64,000 bases of DNA from SHZL01 sp963708905. GTDB taxonomy: Bacteria > Pseudomonadota > Gammaproteobacteria > Xanthomonadales > SZUA-36. The position numbers and the translations under genes were made by a program. Under the pieces are notes generated by a model, which was not told where the DNA came from, did not search any database, and worked only from the letters and a program-made list of their open reading frames with translations. Location of the stretch: assembly GCA_963708905.1 (NCBI GenBank), contig CAVPUV010000072.1, positions 6,901 to 70,900 of the forward strand, in the 5' to 3' direction. Positions 61,317-64,000 of the stretch are shown one piece after another; positions within the stretch are counted from its first letter, which is position 1, and every line of letters starts with the position of its first letter.

Positions 61317-63206
61317 ATCGGGTAGGAGGCGGGATTACTCCCGCCGTCCTCCCACACCACCGGACGTGCGGTTCCGCATCCGGCGGTTCATGGAGCGCAC
61401 TGGAGTCGGCGCGTCGTATCGAGCAGCGACACCAGACCTAAACGATCAAAGAAGGACTTCGGGAAAGCCTGGTTCATGTGGCTTGCACCACTATTCCACC
61501 ACGGCCCACGTTGATTGAAGGCTGAGCGGAACGCCCGTTCTTCCTTCAGCCCCGCCTGCATCAGATGCTTCGCACGAGTATACGGGCGTTTCCACTGCCG
61601 CCATAGAATACAGCGCAGTTTGTGCCTGATCCAGCCATCCAGCTCTTCCAGCACCCGCTTGCTGTCAGTCAGATGGAAATACACCATCCAGCCGCGCAGG
61701 ATCGGGTTGAGTTCAGTGATAACTGTGGTCAGGCTACGGCCTCTCGCGCCTTGGAGTACTTTGCGGACGTTATCTTCCAGCCGTTGCCGGCTGGCCGCTG
61801 CGATCCGCAGTCTCGGGGCTTGGTGCCGGGTGAGGCTGTAGCCCAGAAACTTCCTCTGCCACGGATGCGCCACCGCGCTCTTGGTCACATTCACCGTGAG
61901 CTGGAGCGTATCCGCCAGAAACCGGGTGATGCTCGCCATGACCCGTTCCCCTGCTTGCTGGCTTCGGACATAGATGTTGCAGTCGTCGGCATAGCGGCAG
62001 AAGGCATGGCCCCGGCGCTCCAGTTCCCGATCCAGTCCCGTCAGCAGGATGTTCGACAGCAGCGGACTGAGCGGTCCACCTTGCGGTGTACCTGCGGTCC
62101 GGGGGCTCACCACCCCATCTGCCATCATGCCCGCTTCGAGGAACCGGCGCACGAGTTGCAGTACTCGTCGGTCGTCGATCTTCTTCGATAGCTTCTCCAT
62201 CAGCAGGTCATGATTAACACGGTCGAAGAACTTCTCCAAATCCATGTCCACCACCACCCGGCGACCTGCGGCAACATACTGCTGCGCTGCCTTGACGGCC
62301 TGATGGGCGTTCCTCCCCGCTCGAAAGCCATAGCTCGATGCAGAGAAGTCAGCCTCGAAGATCGGTGACAGTACCTGATGCAACGCTTGCTGGATCAGTC
62401 GATCCGTCAGCGTCGGAATGCCGAGCGTCCGCTCCCCGCCTTGCGGCTTGGGAATGTCTACCCGGCGTACCGGTTGGGGGATGTACTCCCCAGCCAATAG
62501 CTTGGCCTTGATCGTCGGCCAGTATTGCTTCAGGTGATCTTTGAACGCGGCGATACCGATGCCATCGACACCCGCGGCACCCTTGTTCTTGACCACCCGT
62601 TGATACGCAAGCCATAGGTTGTCGCGTTCGCACACAACATCCATCAGCCCGCTTGACTCCGCTTTCGTCCGCCAACGGGTCGTCACGTCAGTCTCGGCGC
62701 CCATGGCAGCCCCGCCAGCGTTCTGCGCCAGTTCCTCCGCTTGGGTAGTCACTTGCCGTGTCTCTTCTGCCTTCATCGACTGTCCGTGTGGTCCCGCCGC
62801 CTACTTGCGGCTTTCCATGTTTGGCCCTTCGGTTCGTACTGACCCCTACTATGGCCTCTGCTGACTTCTGCATGGGCTTCCCAACACCTCTCAATGTCGG
62901 TAGCACAGGAGGTTGCCCTCGGCACCCATGTAGATCTCCCCGGGTATGATGCACCCACCTTCACGCTTATACCTGTCGGATATACGTCACGGCGTTCCGT
63001 GCAAGTTTCGGGCTTTGACGATATACGCCGCCTGACCCAGCCGTGCCGCCTCCTATCCGCTTCCTGTTCGTCAGGCCAGCGCTTTGCCTTCGGCTTCCTC
63101 CAGATTCGCAGTCGCCCGCGACACCCTTGCCGTTCGGCTAACTCTTCCCCTTGCCGGGCGAGTAGAGGACTTTCACCTCCAAGTGAGTGCGCCCTGCCGG
63201 GCGCAC
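61317..63206 (-). mobile_element. Group II intron, copy 1, full length (1890 nt)
   Basis: Minus strand. The 5' end is GTGCGCCCGGCAGGGCGCAC at 63206, the consensus GUGYG start, followed by GGAGGTGAAAGTCCTC. 429 nt of RNA domains (62777-63206) precede the reverse transcriptase ORF. After the ORF, domain V (about 61355-61389) contains CCGCCGGA-TGCGG and CGCACGTCCGGTGG with a G-U pair at the catalytic site, giving a CGC triad typical of class C introns. Domain VI is the hairpin GGCGGGAGTAATCCCGCC. The 3' end CCCGAT is at 61317. The 3' exon begins GTGGCCAAATCC. Confidence 0.9.
61388..62776 (-). CDS. ltrA: Group II intron reverse transcriptase/maturase, copy 1
   Basis: 462 residues. The fingers-palm RT domains are visible: NKGAAGVDGIGIAAFKDHL, IPTLTDRLIQQALHQVLSPIFEADFSASSYGFRAGRNAHQAV, DMDLEKFFDRVNHDLLM, GTPQGGPLSPLLSNILL, and the catalytic FCRYADDCNIYV (near residue 255). 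A maturase (X) domain follows (LNPILRGWMVYFHL, WRQWKRPYTRAKHLM). There is no C-terminal HNH endonuclease, as is usual for class C introns, which use nicked or replicating targets. The frame is intact, so copy 1 may still be active. Confidence 0.95.
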   Translation of the reverse strand: MKAEETRQVTTQAEELAQNAGGAAMGAETDVTTRWRTKAESSGLMDVVCERDNLWLAYQRVVKNKGAAGVDGIGIAAFKDHLKQYWPTIKAKLLAGEYIPQPVRRVDIPKPQGGERTLGIPTLTDRLIQQALHQVLSPIFEADFSASSYGFRAGRNAHQAVKAAQQYVAAGRRVVVDMDLEKFFDRVNHDLLMEKLSKKIDDRRVLQLVRRFLEAGMMADGVVSPRTAGTPQGGPLSPLLSNILLTGLDRELERRGHAFCRYADDCNIYVRSQQAGERVMASITRFLADTLQLTVNVTKSAVAHPWQRKFLGYSLTRHQAPRLRIAAASRQRLEDNVRKVLQGARGRSLTTVITELNPILRGWMVYFHLTDSKRVLEELDGWIRHKLRCILWRQWKRPYTRAKHLMQAGLKEERAFRSAFNQRGPWWNSGASHMNQAFPKSFFDRLGLVSLLDTTRRLQCAP

Positions 63207-64000
63207 ATCGGGTAGGAGGCGGGATTACTCCCGCCGTCCTCCCACACCACCGGACGTGCGGTTCCGCATCCGGCGGTTCATGGAGCACACTGGAGTCGGC
63301 GCATCGTATCGAGCAGCGACACCAGACCTAAACGATCAAAGAAGGACTTCGGGAAAGCCTGGTTCATGTGGCTTGCACCACTATTCCACCACGGCCCACG
63401 TTGATTGAAGGCCGAGCGGAACGCCCGTTCTTCCTTCAATCCCGCCTTCATCAGATGCTTCGCACGAGTATACGGGCGTTTCCACTGCCGCCATAGAATA
63501 CAGCGCAGTTTGTGCCTGATCCAGCCATCCAGCTCTTCCAGCACCTGCTTGCTCTCGGTCAGCTGGAAATATGCCATCCAGCCGCGCAGGAGCGGGTTGA
63601 GTTCAGTGATAACCGTGGCCAGGCTACGACCTCTCGCGCCCTTGAGCACTTCGCGAATTTTGGCCTCCAGCCGTCGCCGGCTGGCCGCTGCGATCCGCAG
63701 TCTCGGGGCTTGGTGCCAGGTGAGGCTGTAGCCCAGAAACTTCCTCTGCCACGGATGCGCCACCGCGCTCTTGGTCACATTCACCGTGAGCTGGAGCGTA
63801 TCCGCCAGAAAGCCGGGTGATGCTCGCCATGACCCGTTCCCCTGCTTGCTGGCTGCGGACATAGATGTTGCAGTCGTCGGCATAGCGGCAGAAGGCATGG
63901 CCGCGGCGCTCCAGTTCCCGATCCAGTCCCGTCAGCAGGATGTTGGACAGCAGCGGACTCAGGGGCCCACCTTGCGGTGTACCTGCGGTCCGGGGGCTCA
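63207..64000 (-). mobile_element. Group II intron, copy 2, 3' part (continues beyond window)
   Basis: Near-identical to copy 1 at an offset of exactly 1890 nt, in the same orientation. Its 3' end (CCCGAT at 63207) directly abuts the 5' end of copy 1 (63206). Domains V and VI and the last 200-plus codons of the maturase are present; the 5' part lies to the right of the window. Scattered base differences from copy 1 (for example GCGTCG versus GCATCG near the maturase stop) show that it is a real second copy rather than one copy mapped twice. Confidence 0.88.
63278..64000 (-). pseudogene. Group II intron maturase, copy 2, frameshifted and cut by window edge
   Basis: C-terminal maturase and thumb residues match copy 1 from FLADTLQLTVNVTKSAVAHPW to the end LVSLLDTMRRLQCAP. 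At about 63811-63813 the sequence carries one extra base (CCCGG-C-TTTCTGG against CCCGGTTTCTGG in copy 1), so the upstream YADD part (CCGCTATGCCGACGAC, frame continuing to 64000) is in a different frame. The maturase of copy 2 is therefore inactive unless this is a sequence error. Copy 1 could act in trans for both. Confidence 0.85.

Noticed and set aside
62777..63277. Proteins within the intron 5' region (171 and 145 codons)
   Set aside because: These frames lie in the structured RNA domains of the group II intron and have no family motifs.

Overview
The window reads as a chromosomal segment of a gammaproteobacterium with moderately high G+C. The evidence is the combination of a tkt-gap-pgk-pyk-fba cluster, a homodimeric-type AceE with AceF and lipoyl-LpdA, a MaeB malic enzyme fused to a phosphotransacetylase-like domain, divergent pilTU and yggS-proC-yggT, aroKB-hemE, a FadE-type acyl-CoA dehydrogenase, and an exosortase of the H type. 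A marine or Woeseia/Chromatiales-like lineage is a guess from gene content, not a proven assignment.

Layout. 1-947 is the N-terminal part of a secreted Pla-1/VolA-like lipase, cut by the window edge. 1174-2539 is a SLC13/DASS transporter broken by a one-base frameshift. 2607-18173 is a minus-strand central-carbon block transcribed tkt, gap, pgk, pyk, class I fba, maeB, aceE (frameshifted), aceF, lpdA. 18326-21018 holds an AGCS-type sodium/amino-acid symporter, a universal stress protein and a thioredoxin-fold protein. 21152-23049 holds two exported proteins of unknown function. 23097-27842 is pilT, pilU, an OmpR-type regulator, its kinase and a zinc-ribbon membrane protein, all on the minus strand. 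27967-34039 contains yggS, proC, yggT, pdxH, xrtH, aroK, aroB and hemE. 34194-38790 holds a sensorless histidine kinase and two tandem TPR-sulfotransferases. A methyltransferase and a DUF4826-like gene follow. 40488-45827 contains a large TonB-dependent receptor and an ECF sigma / anti-sigma / DUF4097 operon. 46353-51697 holds fadE with a divergent TetR regulator, sufT, bfr, bfd and rppH. 51801-53557 is a BtuCD-like ABC pair. 53835-59482 holds an MFS or nucleotide-translocase-like protein, a GMC oxidoreductase, and an M48 protease with LemA. The right end is glnS followed by two group II introns in the same orientation.

The most unusual material is not protein-coding. (i) A dispersed element of about 151 bp, made almost entirely of five consecutive stem-loops, occurs four times between genes, in both orientations. 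The three full copies are abutted by short direct repeats, which suggests a non-autonomous mobile element. (ii) Two group II introns are joined head to tail with no exon between them: the 3' end of one (63207) directly abuts the GTGCG 5' end of the next (63206). (iii) A second palindrome family, carrying ATCCCAG...CTGGGATGAC, forms 33-bp and 58-bp tandem arrays and scattered hairpins. (iv) Large inverted repeats reach into the coding ends of hemE, the adjacent kinase and the DUF4826-like gene.

Three single-base frameshifts (SLC13 transporter, aceE and the second intron maturase) should be checked against raw reads. aceE is the only E1 gene of an otherwise intact pyruvate dehydrogenase operon here. 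I see no tRNA, rRNA or CRISPR.
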